A DNA stretch of 7,707 nucleotides from Chloroflexota bacterium (GCA_027295645.1 JAPUKM010000006.1:1-7707); one strand, 5' to 3'. Positions 1 through 7,130 are shown, numbered from the stretch's first letter. Numbers and translations: made by a program. Notes: generated by a model from the sequence alone, not told the origin.

Positions 1-156
1 TTTTCAAAGCTGTGTGTGGCAGGATGTGGAGTTAATGTTAACAGCTAACGGCCCGAACGCTTTGTAGCTGGTTTGTACTTGACGGATGAGCCTGGCGTTA
101 TAACAATGGAGCTACAAGTTTTGTATGGCGATATGATAACAAGTAGCTAGGTGGCC

Positions 157-206
<50 letters not shown>

Positions 207-288
207 AACGTAAGCACAGCGGTCGAGCAGTAGGATAACTGGACAAATCCCCTACCCCGCCCGCCGCTTTCCTTTTCTGGCCGAGCGG

Positions 289-318
289 AAAATTGGCTGC
301 AACCAGCACTACAGCCGA
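289..318 (-). terminator. Possible Rho-independent terminator of the RCC1-protein gene
   Basis: Reading the minus strand, TCGGCTG (318-312) and CAGCCAA (299-293) form a 7-bp stem with one G-U pair and a 12-base loop. Four T residues (292-289) follow directly. The hairpin begins 33 bases after the TAA stop of the RCC1-protein gene, a sensible position. The T run is short and the loop long, so this is only a candidate. Confidence 0.35.
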
Positions 319-351
319 TAGGCATGGCATCAAACCAGACTCCGTTGCCCG

Positions 352-1656
352 TTATGGATGCCGTCGGGCTGTCCGGATGCCCCGGTATCCCAGGAATGCG
401 GTAATCACTGCTACGGCGGTGCTGATTATTACGACGATGACCTCTGTAGGGAAACCGTTCCCACCGGAGGATATCGGTGGCCCAAACGTGACAGTAGGCT
501 TAGGTGACTGCGTCGGTGTGGGTGTGGATGTCGGCGGTGGGGTTGTTGTGGCGCCGGGTGTTGGCGAAGGCGTTGGAGCAGTTGGTACCCCCAATGGTGT
601 GGGCGTGGGTATTGGAGTGGGCGTTAGCACAGCCACGACGCCCAGGAACCCAATCACGTTTGCGGGCGTGTTGTTGTCTGTGGTCGTCCCGTCTCCCAGC
701 CAACCTTCGGTGCCGCGTCCCCAGCACCCGAGGCCGCCGATCGCGGTCACAGCACACGTGTGCCACACGCCTGCCGAAACTGCGGCCACGCCGCCGGTAA
801 GCCCGACCACATCCACCGGCTCGCGTCTTTGGAAGAAGGTCGTCCCGTCCCCAAGGTAACCCCGATCGTTTACCCCCCAGCACCTAAGGCCCTCTGCCGT
901 GGTCAAGGCGCAGGTGTGAGCACCCCCGACGGAGACCTCGGCTACGCCGCTTGTGAGACCGGCCACGTTCACGGGCGTGTTGCGGTCTCTGGTCGTCCCG
1001 TCCCCCAACTGACCTGCGGAGTTGCTCCCCCAGCACTTGAGGCCGCCGGTGGTGGTCTGGGCGCAGGTGTGTCTGAACCCCGCCGAGACCGCGGCCACGC
1101 CGCTTGTGAGACCCGCCACGTTCACAGGCGTGATGCGGTCTGTGGTCGTCCCGTCTCCCAACTGGCCTTCGGAGTTGATTCCCCAGCACCTGAGGCCGCC
1201 GGTCGTGGTCAGGGCACAGGTGTGACTGGATCCAGCGGAGACCGCGGCCACGCCGCTTGCGAGGCCCGCCACGTTCACGGGCATGATGCGGTTTGTGGTC
1301 GTCCCGTCTCCCAACTCGCCTTCGGAGTTGCTTCCCCAACACCTGAGGCCGCCGGTGGTGGTCAGGGCGCAGGTGTGAGCACCCCCAACGGAGACTGCGG
1401 CCACGCCGTTTGTGAGACCTGCCACGTTCACGGGTGTGACGCGGTCTGTGGTCGTCCCGTCTCCCAGTTGGCCTTCGGAGTTGTCCCCCCAGCACATGAG
1501 GCCGCCGGTCGTGGTCAGGGCGCAGGTGTGTTCGATACCCACGGAGACCGCTGTGGCGGCGGAGGACTGTTGGGCGTCGGCGGTAAGCACGGCCACGGCA
1601 GGGCCGGCCACGACAAGGCTCACCATGATGGCAACCAAATTCCTGGCTCTGCGCAT
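352..1656 (-). CDS. Secreted, membrane-anchored RCC1-repeat (BNR-like) surface protein
   Basis: The 434-residue product appears to be a surface protein carrying a beta-propeller on a stalk. Residues 1-28 are a signal peptide: basic RRAR start, hydrophobic core, AxA-type cleavage options at 22 or 28. Residues 36-342 are six RCC1 repeats of 51 residues (the fifth is 52), each built as VSxGxxHTCA, GGLxCWG, then LGDGTT and PVNVxGL. Each blade keeps two cysteines (HTC and CWG), possibly a disulfide outside the cell. Residues 343-393 are a Pro/Thr-rich stalk, and about 406-424 is a membrane helix followed by a basic tail (RGIRTARR). The ATG start has GGGAG four bases upstream. RCC1 domains are usually seven-bladed, so six repeats may mean a six-blade or incomplete ring. 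Ligand and function are unknown; binding or adhesion is only a guess. The gene stands alone between two tRNA-Gly remnants. Confidence 0.9.
   Translation of the reverse strand: MRRARNLVAIMVSLVVAGPAVAVLTADAQQSSAATAVSVGIEHTCALTTTGGLMCWGDNSEGQLGDGTTTDRVTPVNVAGLTNGVAAVSVGGAHTCALTTTGGLRCWGSNSEGELGDGTTTNRIMPVNVAGLASGVAAVSAGSSHTCALTTTGGLRCWGINSEGQLGDGTTTDRITPVNVAGLTSGVAAVSAGFRHTCAQTTTGGLKCWGSNSAGQLGDGTTRDRNTPVNVAGLTSGVAEVSVGGAHTCALTTAEGLRCWGVNDRGYLGDGTTFFQRREPVDVVGLTGGVAAVSAGVWHTCAVTAIGGLGCWGRGTEGWLGDGTTTDNNTPANVIGFLGVVAVLTPTPIPTPTPLGVPTAPTPSPTPGATTTPPPTSTPTPTQSPKPTVTFGPPISSGGNGFPTEVIVVIISTAVAVITAFLGYRGIRTARRHP
631..1551 (-). repeat. Six-copy tandem repeat, 153-bp period, inside the RCC1-protein gene
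   Basis: The RCC1 blades are repeated at DNA level as well as protein level. Units run 1551-1399, 1398-1246, 1245-1093, 1092-940, 939-784 (156 bp) and 783-631. On the plus strand the marker GGCCGCCGGT recurs at 1041, 1194, 1347 and 1500, exactly 153 bases apart, with at most one change. The first four units in reading order are much more alike than the last two. The strong nucleotide similarity suggests recent unit duplication or gene conversion and makes copy-number change by slippage or recombination plausible. Confidence 0.9.
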
Positions 1657-2082
1657 GGCGCTCCCAAGTCTACGGGAAGTCCCGCACCGAATCTAGGGCA
1701 TACTTCGTCACCGATAAAATACTACACAAGCAGAATGGCTTTACAGAACGAGGGTAGGCGGGTTGCATGCCCACTCCGCACACGCCGACCCGAAACATTG
1801 GGATGGCTTCATAGCTGACGAGAACCGAGTAGCGACAATCTAACTGGACAGTTTTTTCCGCTCTCAGCTACTGCGTGAAGTGTTGGATTACTTCCCAAGC
1901 AGGAGTGTCATCATCCGCTCCACTTGACACAGCAGGCGCATAAATGCAGCTAGAGGCGGCGAGGTCGGCGGAAGCTGCGATGTCGTACGGAGACATCTAA
2001 TTCGAAAGCTCTGCATCGGCCCGCTTCCCACTGGAGCTACCGGGCGACCTCGCACACTGCCGTGGTAGAGCCTGCTGAATCT
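1657..2082. other. 426-base intergenic region with RCC1-gene leader and second tRNA remnant
   Basis: No credible gene is seen. Near the right-hand side of the RCC1 gene the minus strand has an AT-rich patch (about 1712-1732, containing TAGTATTTTAT) that may hold its promoter, but I could not place a convincing -35/-10 pair. The second tRNA-Gly 3'-end remnant is at 1891-1922. A small perfect hairpin, GATGTC (1979-1984) with GACATC (1992-1997) and a 7-base loop, lacks a T run. No terminator is evident after the flavoenzyme stop codon at 2083. Confidence 0.5.
1891..1922 (+). pseudogene. Second, eroded tRNA-Gly 3'-end remnant (candidate att repeat)
   Basis: The first 13 bases, CTTCCCAAGCAGG (1891-1903), are identical to 161-173 of the tRNA-Gly remnant and start at its anticodon loop. 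The remaining 19 bases (1904-1922) match 188-206 at 15 positions and keep the terminal CCGCTCCA. Relative to the first copy, 14 bases (variable region and 5' part of the T arm) are missing. No 5' tRNA half precedes it. Both copies point the same way, making an imperfect direct repeat about 1.73 kb apart. Identity beginning at the anticodon loop fits the known crossover preference of many tRNA-targeting tyrosine integrases. It is too damaged to be a working tRNA, and chance resemblance remains possible. Confidence 0.55.
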
Positions 2083-3114
2083 CTATCCCCGTTGCGTGAA
2101 AGAGGCGAAGACCTCTTCGGCTTCGGCTACTATCCGCCGCACCACCTCACCCGCGGGCAGAATTTCATGGATGAGGCCCGCTATCTGGCCCGCGTGGACC
2201 TCCCCGTTTTGCAGGTCTCCATCCACTTCGCCGAGGGTGCGTCGCTGGAGGGCCGTGCCGCCAAATAGAGCTTCAAGCTCCTCTGTCGGTGCCCCTGCCG
2301 TCTCAAGCTCAACAAGCCGTTTGACAAAGGGGGTCTTGATAGACCGCAGGCGATCGCCCAACCGTTCGCCTCGAGAGACTGTACCGGTGTCCAATGCCTC
2401 CACAATCGCCCTCTTATGGTTGGGGTGATTGGACGCCTCCACCGTGGAGGCAAAACGGGTTCCCATGCGCACCCCCTCTGCGCCCAGCACCATCGCTGCC
2501 GCAAGACCGCGGCCGTTGGCGATGCCACCACAAGCAATAACCGGAATATCCACCGCCGCCACGGCCTGGGGAACACCAGCGAAGGTGGTGATGTGGTCCC
2601 ACCCCCCCGGGTCATGGCCGCCGGCCTCGTACCCTGCCAGGATGAAGGCATCCACGCCAGCCTCCTGGCTGATCGTTGCGTGCCTGACGGTGGATCCCAT
2701 GTGGAGAACCGTAAGACCGTGCTCCTTGTAGAACGTGGTCTTTTGCTCGGGAGGCCCTCCGGAATTAACCACAACCTTGACACCCTCCTCAATCGCCATC
2801 TCCATCCATCCAGGGTCCTGGCTGCTAAAGACGCCGAAGGGTTTATCCGTCAGCGACCGTACCTGGCGGATCACCCTCCGCATCCATTCTATCGGGGAAT
2901 CCTCCCACTCATCGACGGTGGGCAGCTCATAGCCCGGTTTGGGGACGGTATCTTTGGCCTGCGCCAGCTGGTTTGCCAGCACTCCGAGGCCACCGGCGTT
3001 GGACACAGCGGCGACCAGCTCCGGGCCGGCAACCCATCCCATGGGCCCTTGAATGATCGGGTAGCGGATTCCCAGCATGTCGCACAGACGCGTGTGTAAT
3101 ATGTCCGTCGTCAA
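2083..3114 (-). CDS. Nitronate monooxygenase / 2-nitropropane dioxygenase family flavoprotein
   Basis: This 343-residue product is a cytoplasmic FMN-dependent TIM-barrel enzyme of the NMO/NPD family, whose known members oxidise alkyl nitronates; the related FabK is an enoyl-ACP reductase. Visible motifs are the N-terminal YPIIQGPMGWVAGPELVAAV (19-38), VVNSGGPPE (115-123), GYEAGGHDPGG (161-171) with His167 at the position of the catalytic histidine, and the phosphate-binding elements ACGGIANGRG (194-203) and GAEGVRMGTRF (211-221). The C-terminal GQIAGLI (309-315) is also typical. The start is TTG at 3114 because a perfect AGGAGG lies six bases upstream; the first ATG, codon 13, has no such site and would cut into the first strand. 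The gene follows the ABC cassette on the same strand after 111 bases. The true substrate is not readable from sequence, since many NMO-family members act on other compounds. Confidence 0.93.
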   Translation of the reverse strand: MTTDILHTRLCDMLGIRYPIIQGPMGWVAGPELVAAVSNAGGLGVLANQLAQAKDTVPKPGYELPTVDEWEDSPIEWMRRVIRQVRSLTDKPFGVFSSQDPGWMEMAIEEGVKVVVNSGGPPEQKTTFYKEHGLTVLHMGSTVRHATISQEAGVDAFILAGYEAGGHDPGGWDHITTFAGVPQAVAAVDIPVIACGGIANGRGLAAAMVLGAEGVRMGTRFASTVEASNHPNHKRAIVEALDTGTVSRGERLGDRLRSIKTPFVKRLVELETAGAPTEELEALFGGTALQRRTLGEVDGDLQNGEVHAGQIAGLIHEILPAGEVVRRIVAEAEEVFASFTQRG

Positions 3115-3120
3115 TGGAAT

Positions 3121-3126
3121 CCTCCT
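3121..3126 (-). promoter_or_regulatory. Shine-Dalgarno AGGAGG that fixes the TTG start of the flavoenzyme gene
   Basis: On the minus strand AGGAGG sits six bases before TTG (3114-3112). It is the strongest ribosome binding site seen in the window and supports the non-ATG start. Confidence 0.75.
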
Positions 3127-3225
3127 GTCATACGATTTCCAATGAGCAAGCCCAGCATCTCATCATGCAGTCAACGAAGCAACATCACGTTTGATATGAG
3201 CGAGCTGACCTAACAGAGTCCAAAG

Positions 3226-3669
3226 TTAATACAAATGACACGATACTTTGTGCCCCGCTTCTGTCTCCTTCGACTCCGGGGTTACCTCGGAACAGATTGG
3301 CATGGCGAAAGGACACCGCGTATGGAAGCGGCACCCAGAGGGGGGATTCAAAGGGCTGGGTACCTCGCCCGTTATTTTGATCCGTTCGTGCTTTGCCCTG
3401 TCCTCCTCAAAAGGCATCGGAATACTGGATAACAACACCTTGGTGTAGGGATGGAGTGGGTTATTGTAGACCTGATCTGCATTTCCCATCTCCACTAATT
3501 CGCCCAGGTACATCACGCCTATAACATCGGCTAAATAGCGTACGCCTGGGAGATCGTGAGAGATCAGGAACATGGTCAAGCCCAGATCCGCCTGCAAGTC
3601 CTTGAGGAGGTTCATGATCTGGGCACGGATGGAGACGTCCAACCCGGAGACCGGCTCGTCTAGGACCAT
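3226..3669 (-). CDS. DppF/OppF-type ABC transporter ATPase, C-terminal fragment (frameshifted)
   Basis: This 147-residue open frame is the second half of the ATPase whose first half ends at 3660. It opens with Walker B (VLDEPVSGLD), then the H-loop LISHD and the oligopeptide-transporter C-terminal domain with HPYTK and four cysteines spaced C-X5-C-X6-C-X17-C. The frame continues upstream of its ATG (GTC ATG GTC reads V-M-V), so the ATG is simply an internal Met of the intact protein and has no ribosome binding site. Restoring one base near 3676 would join both parts into an ATPase of about 326 residues, the normal length. As read, this piece lacks Walker A and the ABC signature and could not hydrolyse ATP by itself. 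Its stop (TAA) is followed by 111 bases and then the flavoenzyme gene. Confidence 0.88.
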   Translation of the reverse strand: MVLDEPVSGLDVSIRAQIMNLLKDLQADLGLTMFLISHDLPGVRYLADVIGVMYLGELVEMGNADQVYNNPLHPYTKVLLSSIPMPFEEDRAKHERIKITGEVPSPLNPPSGCRFHTRCPFAMPICSEVTPESKETEAGHKVSCHLY

Positions 3670-4205
3670 GACTGCGGGCTGGAAGACAGCGCTCGAGCGA
3701 TAGCAATGCGCTGCCTCTGCCCGCCGCTGAACCGGTGGGGGTACGATTCGATGTGCCGCGGATCCAAGCCCACGGTCTTCAACAACTCCGCTGCCCTTTC
3801 CTTGTATTTCCGTTTGCTCCTATGACCGCTAATCCGCAGTGGCTCAGTTATGGTCTCCCAGAGCTGCATACGAGGGCTCAGAGAAGAGAAGGGGTCCTGA
3901 AACACAATCGAGATGGCTCGAAGGTACTGCAATTCCTCTTCGGGTGATTGATGGAAGATCTCCTTGCCGTCGTAGTAGACCTCACCCGATGTAGGCGCCT
4001 CGATGCGTAAAAGCAGCTTGGCCACGGTAGTTTTCCCGCAACCGGATTCACCGACCAGACCGAAGCTGGCACCCCTCGGCACATCAAAGGTGATGCCGTT
4101 GACAGCATGTACCTGCCCAAGCTCCTTGCGGAACAGAACGCCCTTGCGTACGGGGAAGAACTTCTTCAGATCCACGACGCGAACCAGTGCTTCGTTATGA
4201 TTCAT
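3660..4205 (-). CDS. DppF/OppF-type ABC transporter ATPase, N-terminal fragment (frameshifted)
   Basis: This is the nucleotide-binding subunit that pairs with the DppD-type ATPase to power peptide or similar solute import. Counting from the ATG at 4205, it shows the family start VVDLKKFFPV (10-19), Walker A GESGCGKT (52-59), Q-loop Gln103 in VFQDP, and the signature FSGGQRQR (159-166). It then runs into a wrong frame (P-Q-S-W-S, stop) just before Walker B, which is found in the other frame from 3669. The frame stays open to an ATG at 4238, but the ATG at 4205 fits the family N terminus. Neither start has a strong ribosome binding site. With 4205, the gene overlaps the upstream ATPase stop by 11 bases, suggesting translational coupling. 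Loss of one base, in the run CCCGCAGTC, explains the break. It may be a real mutation or a sequencing or assembly error. Confidence 0.88.
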   Translation of the reverse strand: MNHNEALVRVVDLKKFFPVRKGVLFRKELGQVHAVNGITFDVPRGASFGLVGESGCGKTTVAKLLLRIEAPTSGEVYYDGKEIFHQSPEEELQYLRAISIVFQDPFSSLSPRMQLWETITEPLRISGHRSKRKYKERAAELLKTVGLDPRHIESYPHRFSGGQRQRIAIARALSSSPQSWS

Positions 4206-5157
4206 TGGCGTACCAGCAGGCGGCATCGTGGTTCTCATCTATCTGAACAAAATCAGGGTATTGAGTGTGGCACAACTCGGTAGCGCGTGGACACCGGGGT
4301 GCGAACCGGCAACCCGGCGGAAATGCAAAGGGGTTAGGTGGCTCACCCCCTATAGGTTCCAGGCGCTTCACCTCGTTGAGCCTTGGCAGACAATCCAACA
4401 GGGCCTTGGTATACGGGTGCCGCGGATGGTTGATGATCGTTCTGGTGGGCCCCGTCTCAACAATTTTCCCGGCATACATTACCGAAACCTTGTCACACAA
4501 CTCTGCCACGGCCCCGATATCGTGGCTGATAAAGATCAGTCCGAATCCCACATCGGCCTGCAGCTCCTTGAGCAGGTCCAGGTACTGGGCTTGAACGGTA
4601 ACGTCCAGTGCCGTCGTAGGCTCGTCGGCTATTAGGACCTTCAGGTCATTGCTGGCAAAGGAGATCGCTCCAGCAACCCGCTGGCGCATGCCCCCACTCA
4701 TCTGGTGAGGGTACTCATAGATCCGGTTCTCCGCCGATGGAATGCGCACCCTCTGCAGCAGCTCTATAACCTTCTCCTTCAGGGAGCGTCTTCTCAGCCG
4801 CTGACTGACCGTCACCGCTTCGGCTACCTGGTTACCAATGGGGAAGACGGGGTTGAGTGATGCGACAGGGTCCTGGAGAACCATGGACATGTAGTGACCC
4901 CGCACCTGACGCATATTGGCGGCGGAGGCTTTCAGCAGGTCGGTACCGTCCAGAAGGACTTCACCATCCACAATACGTCCAGGCGGAGGCACCAGCCGGA
5001 GTATGGCAGAAGCCGACATGGATTTTCCACAGCCGGACTCCCCGACGATACCCAAGGTCTCGCCCTTTTCAAGAGAGAAGCTGATGCCGTCCACAGGGCT
5101 GGAGAGACCCATAAGGGTATCAAACTGCACCCGCAGGTTCTTCACCTCAAGCAGCAT
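4195..5157 (-). CDS. DppD/OppD-type ABC transporter ATP-binding protein
   Basis: This 320-residue cytoplasmic ATPase is one of the two motor subunits of the importer. Walker A GESGCGKS is at 39-46, the Q-loop glutamine at 95 (LQDP), the signature MSGGMRQR at 153-160, Walker B VLIADEP at 174-180 and the H-loop His212 (ISHD). The C-terminal oligopeptide-type domain has HPYTKALL and four cysteines at about 283, 289, 296 and 314. This spacing (C-X5-C-X6-C-X17-C) is shared with the partner ATPase and could hold a metal or Fe-S cluster, which is an inference. I chose the ATG at 5157 because GGAG lies six bases upstream. The frame also opens at a TTG at 5193, which would overlap the permease stop and adds residues unlike the family. 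The gap to the permease gene is 32 bases. All catalytic motifs are intact. Confidence 0.95.
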   Translation of the reverse strand: MLLEVKNLRVQFDTLMGLSSPVDGISFSLEKGETLGIVGESGCGKSMSASAILRLVPPPGRIVDGEVLLDGTDLLKASAANMRQVRGHYMSMVLQDPVASLNPVFPIGNQVAEAVTVSQRLRRRSLKEKVIELLQRVRIPSAENRIYEYPHQMSGGMRQRVAGAISFASNDLKVLIADEPTTALDVTVQAQYLDLLKELQADVGFGLIFISHDIGAVAELCDKVSVMYAGKIVETGPTRTIINHPRHPYTKALLDCLPRLNEVKRLEPIGGEPPNPFAFPPGCRFAPRCPRATELCHTQYPDFVQIDENHDAACWYANES

Positions 5158-5189
5158 AATGAACTCCGTGCAGCGCTGGATACGCGCGA

Positions 5190-6107
5190 TCAATACCTCT
5201 GCAAACGGGGATCCAGCCGGTCCCTCAACCAGTCTCCCACCAGGTTAAAGGACACGACCAGCACGACGATGGCAAGACCGGGGGTGAGGGATATCCACCA
5301 CCCGCTTGTCAGGTTGGTCCGGCCGTCAGCAACCATGATACCCCATGACGGTTTCGGTGGCGGTATCCCTACACCCAGGAAGCTGAGCGCCGACTCCAAC
5401 AAGACCACCTGCCCGACCTGAAGAGTACACAGGACGATGAGGGTAGAGACCACGTTCGGAAGGATGTGGCGCAACATGATGCGGCGGCTGGAAATCCCCG
5501 CAACGCGTGCCAACATTACAAAGTCCTGCTCTCGCAGGCTCAACGTCTCAGAGCGGATTATCCGGGCATAACGGGGCCATACAAAGGCTGATACGATAAA
5601 GATGATGTTGCCTACACTGGCGCCGGTCACCGTAACCAGAACAATGGCCACGAGAATGAGGGGAATGCCCAGGACAAGGTCCGCAATCCGCATCAGAATG
5701 CTGTCCAATAACCCGCCGAAATAGCCAGCAACGATTCCGACCAACGTCCCTACCGAGGCGCCGATCAGGATAACCAACCCCGCAATGGTGAGAGATATGC
5801 GAGCTCCGTGGATGATCCGGCTGAAGATGTCCCTCCCGAGGAAGTCGGTCCCCAGGATGTATGTGGATGACCCGCCTTCCCATCCCCACGGGGCGGTGAA
5901 GCTGTCGAACAGATGATTCTTGGTGGGGGAGAACGGCGCAATAACTGAAGCAAAGATAGCGGCGAAGAAAATGATGCCGATCATTATCATGGGTAAGGTC
6001 GGAATGATCGGTGGTCGCCGGAGCCACCATCTCCGTGACGGGACAGCGGGGCTACCCGCGGGTGGCTCCACCCAATCGGCTCCCCTAGGCGCTGCTATCT
6101 CTGCCAT
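5190..6107 (-). CDS. DppC/OppC-type ABC transporter permease
   Basis: This 305-residue inner-membrane protein is the second channel subunit of the importer. The N-terminal 35 residues are cytoplasmic and Pro-rich. A first membrane helix lies near 36-58, followed by the family hallmark LGTDFLGRD (85-93). The core permease domain has further helices near 104-130, 143-162, 165-178, 219-240 and 273-292. The EAA loop that docks onto the ATPases is at 193-218 (core DFVMLARVAG), and GVGIPPPKPSWG (245-256) is another signature of the C-type subunit. The ATG start has GAGGAG five bases upstream. It lies 49 bases after the DppB-type gene. Sequence alone does not tell dipeptide from oligopeptide, nickel, glutathione or sugar-oligomer specificity. 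Confidence 0.95.
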   Translation of the reverse strand: MAEIAAPRGADWVEPPAGSPAVPSRRWWLRRPPIIPTLPMIMIGIIFFAAIFASVIAPFSPTKNHLFDSFTAPWGWEGGSSTYILGTDFLGRDIFSRIIHGARISLTIAGLVILIGASVGTLVGIVAGYFGGLLDSILMRIADLVLGIPLILVAIVLVTVTGASVGNIIFIVSAFVWPRYARIIRSETLSLREQDFVMLARVAGISSRRIMLRHILPNVVSTLIVLCTLQVGQVVLLESALSFLGVGIPPPKPSWGIMVADGRTNLTSGWWISLTPGLAIVVLVVSFNLVGDWLRDRLDPRLQRY

Positions 6108-6156
6108 CTGTGCTCCTCACTTGATTCTTGTCGCCTGCACTTCCGGGTTACTTCAA

Positions 6157-7074
6157 CTACCCATACCGGATGCGAGGGTTCAAGAAGGCGTAAAGGATAT
6201 CCACAGTCAGGTTCCCAAATATGTACATCGCCGAAATCACGATGACTAGCGCTTGCACCACGACGAAATCTCGGTTAACGACTGCCGACAAGACCAGAGA
6301 TCCCATGCCGGGCCAGGCAAACACCGTCTCGGCGATGATGGTCCCGGTAATCAGACCGAACAGGAGCAAGCTCGCGAGTGTCAACACGGGCAACGCGGCG
6401 TTCTTGAACGCATGTTTCCAAATAACCGTGCGCTCGCTGAGCCCCTTTATTCGAGCCAACTTGACATAGTCACTGCTCAGGGTCTCCATCATGGTGGACC
6501 GCGTAAGCCGTAGAAGGCTGGCGGTGCTAAACCACCCCAGGGTGACCGCGGGCAGGATGATGCTGGTCCACCCACTCTTCCCTCCGGCGGGGAGGACCCC
6601 CAGCCGTACAGGGAAGAGCATGAGAAGCATGATGCCCAGCCAGAAAGACGGCATCGACTGCCCCAGTATGGCGAAGACCCGTGCCGAGACATCCGTGCCG
6701 CGGCCTCTGTGAGCAGCGGAGAGCACGCCCAACGGAAGGCCGACGGCTATGGCAAGAAAGAATCCAGAGCCGGCCAGCATCAAGGTATTGGGAAACCTTT
6801 CTCGCAGGAGTTGGGACACGGCTATCTGGCGCGAGGATGACGTGCCGAAGTCTCCGACGAGCATCTTCCCCACCCACCGCACGTATTGCTCGGGCAGGGG
6901 ATCGTCCAGTCCCAATGCCTTCTCCAGCTGCGCATATTGCTCGATGCTAGCCTCTATCGGCAGCAGGACTTGCTTAGGGTCCCCAGTGAGGCGGACCAGC
7001 AGGAAGATGAACAAGGACACGACGAACAGTGTAAGGACGGCCTGGAGAAGCCGACCGAGGATAAAGTTTCCCAT
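6157..7074 (-). CDS. DppB/OppB-type ABC transporter permease
   Basis: This 305-residue inner-membrane protein is the first channel subunit. Helix 1 is at about 9-29, followed by a periplasmic segment with the family motifs RLTGDP (28-33) and LGLDDPLPEQY (54-64). Five more helices follow near 98-121, 133-155, 171-190, 228-250 and 271-297. The EAA loop is at about 200-229 (core DYVKLARIKG), and FAWPGMGSL (252-260) is typical of B-type subunits. The ATG start is preceded by a purine-rich AGGTGGG eight bases away, a modest ribosome binding site. A strong stem-loop ends 20 bases upstream of the start and separates this gene from the binding-protein gene. Length and motifs are those of an intact family member. 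Confidence 0.95.
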   Translation of the reverse strand: MGNFILGRLLQAVLTLFVVSLFIFLLVRLTGDPKQVLLPIEASIEQYAQLEKALGLDDPLPEQYVRWVGKMLVGDFGTSSSRQIAVSQLLRERFPNTLMLAGSGFFLAIAVGLPLGVLSAAHRGRGTDVSARVFAILGQSMPSFWLGIMLLMLFPVRLGVLPAGGKSGWTSIILPAVTLGWFSTASLLRLTRSTMMETLSSDYVKLARIKGLSERTVIWKHAFKNAALPVLTLASLLLFGLITGTIIAETVFAWPGMGSLVLSAVVNRDFVVVQALVIVISAMYIFGNLTVDILYAFLNPRIRYG

Positions 7075-7094
7075 TCAACTCACCCACCTGATCC

Positions 7095-7130
7095 ACGGGC
7101 TGGGGACCCGCATGCCGGTCCCCAGCCCGT
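7095..7130 (-). promoter_or_regulatory. Intercistronic stem-loop between binding-protein and permease genes
   Basis: ACGGGCTGGGGACC (7095-7108) and GGTCCCCAGCCCGT (7117-7130) are a perfect 14-bp inverted repeat around an 8-base loop that contains GCATGC. It begins 58 bases after the binding-protein stop codon and ends 20 bases before the permease ATG. Neither strand has a T run beside it, so it is not a standard Rho-independent terminator. In other importer operons such hairpins protect the upstream mRNA from 3' decay or partly stop transcription, giving more binding protein than permease. That role is inferred here from position. Confidence 0.8.

Noticed and set aside
760..1818. A 352-codon plus-strand open frame, plus other long open frames on both strands across the RCC1 gene
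   Set aside because: They are periodic shadows of the 153-bp repeats in a GC-rich gene. The plus-strand translation repeats the same Gly/His-rich phrases at the same period, shows no known domain and no ribosome binding site. The minus-strand RCC1 frame has a signal peptide, blades, stalk and anchor.
236..1850. TAACTGGACA occurring at 236-245 and 1841-1850
   Set aside because: A 10-base match between two sites is expected several times by chance in 7.7 kb, and the flanks do not align, so I do not count it as part of the candidate att repeats.
1841..1860. Small hairpin AACT-GGAC-AGTT followed by a T run on the plus strand
   Set aside because: Only four base pairs, and there is no plus-strand protein gene upstream for it to terminate.
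2023..2030. A third short match to the tRNA remnant (GCTTCCCA)
   Set aside because: Eight bases only, with no continuation into the rest of the anticodon arm or 3' end. Expected by chance in a window this long.
2018..2048. tRNA-like D-arm sequence on the minus strand (GTAGCTCCAGTGGGAAGC) with TTCGAAT further along
   Set aside because: The D stem is only three pairs, no anticodon arm folds, and the gap to the TTCGAAT is about ten bases too short. The T-stem bases do not pair. Most likely chance, though it is another tRNA-like echo near the remnants.
3115..3225. Possible promoter for the flavoenzyme gene (TTGACT on the minus strand in the 111-base gap)
   Set aside because: No acceptable -10 box lies 16-18 bases downstream of it. 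Read-through from the transporter genes is equally possible.
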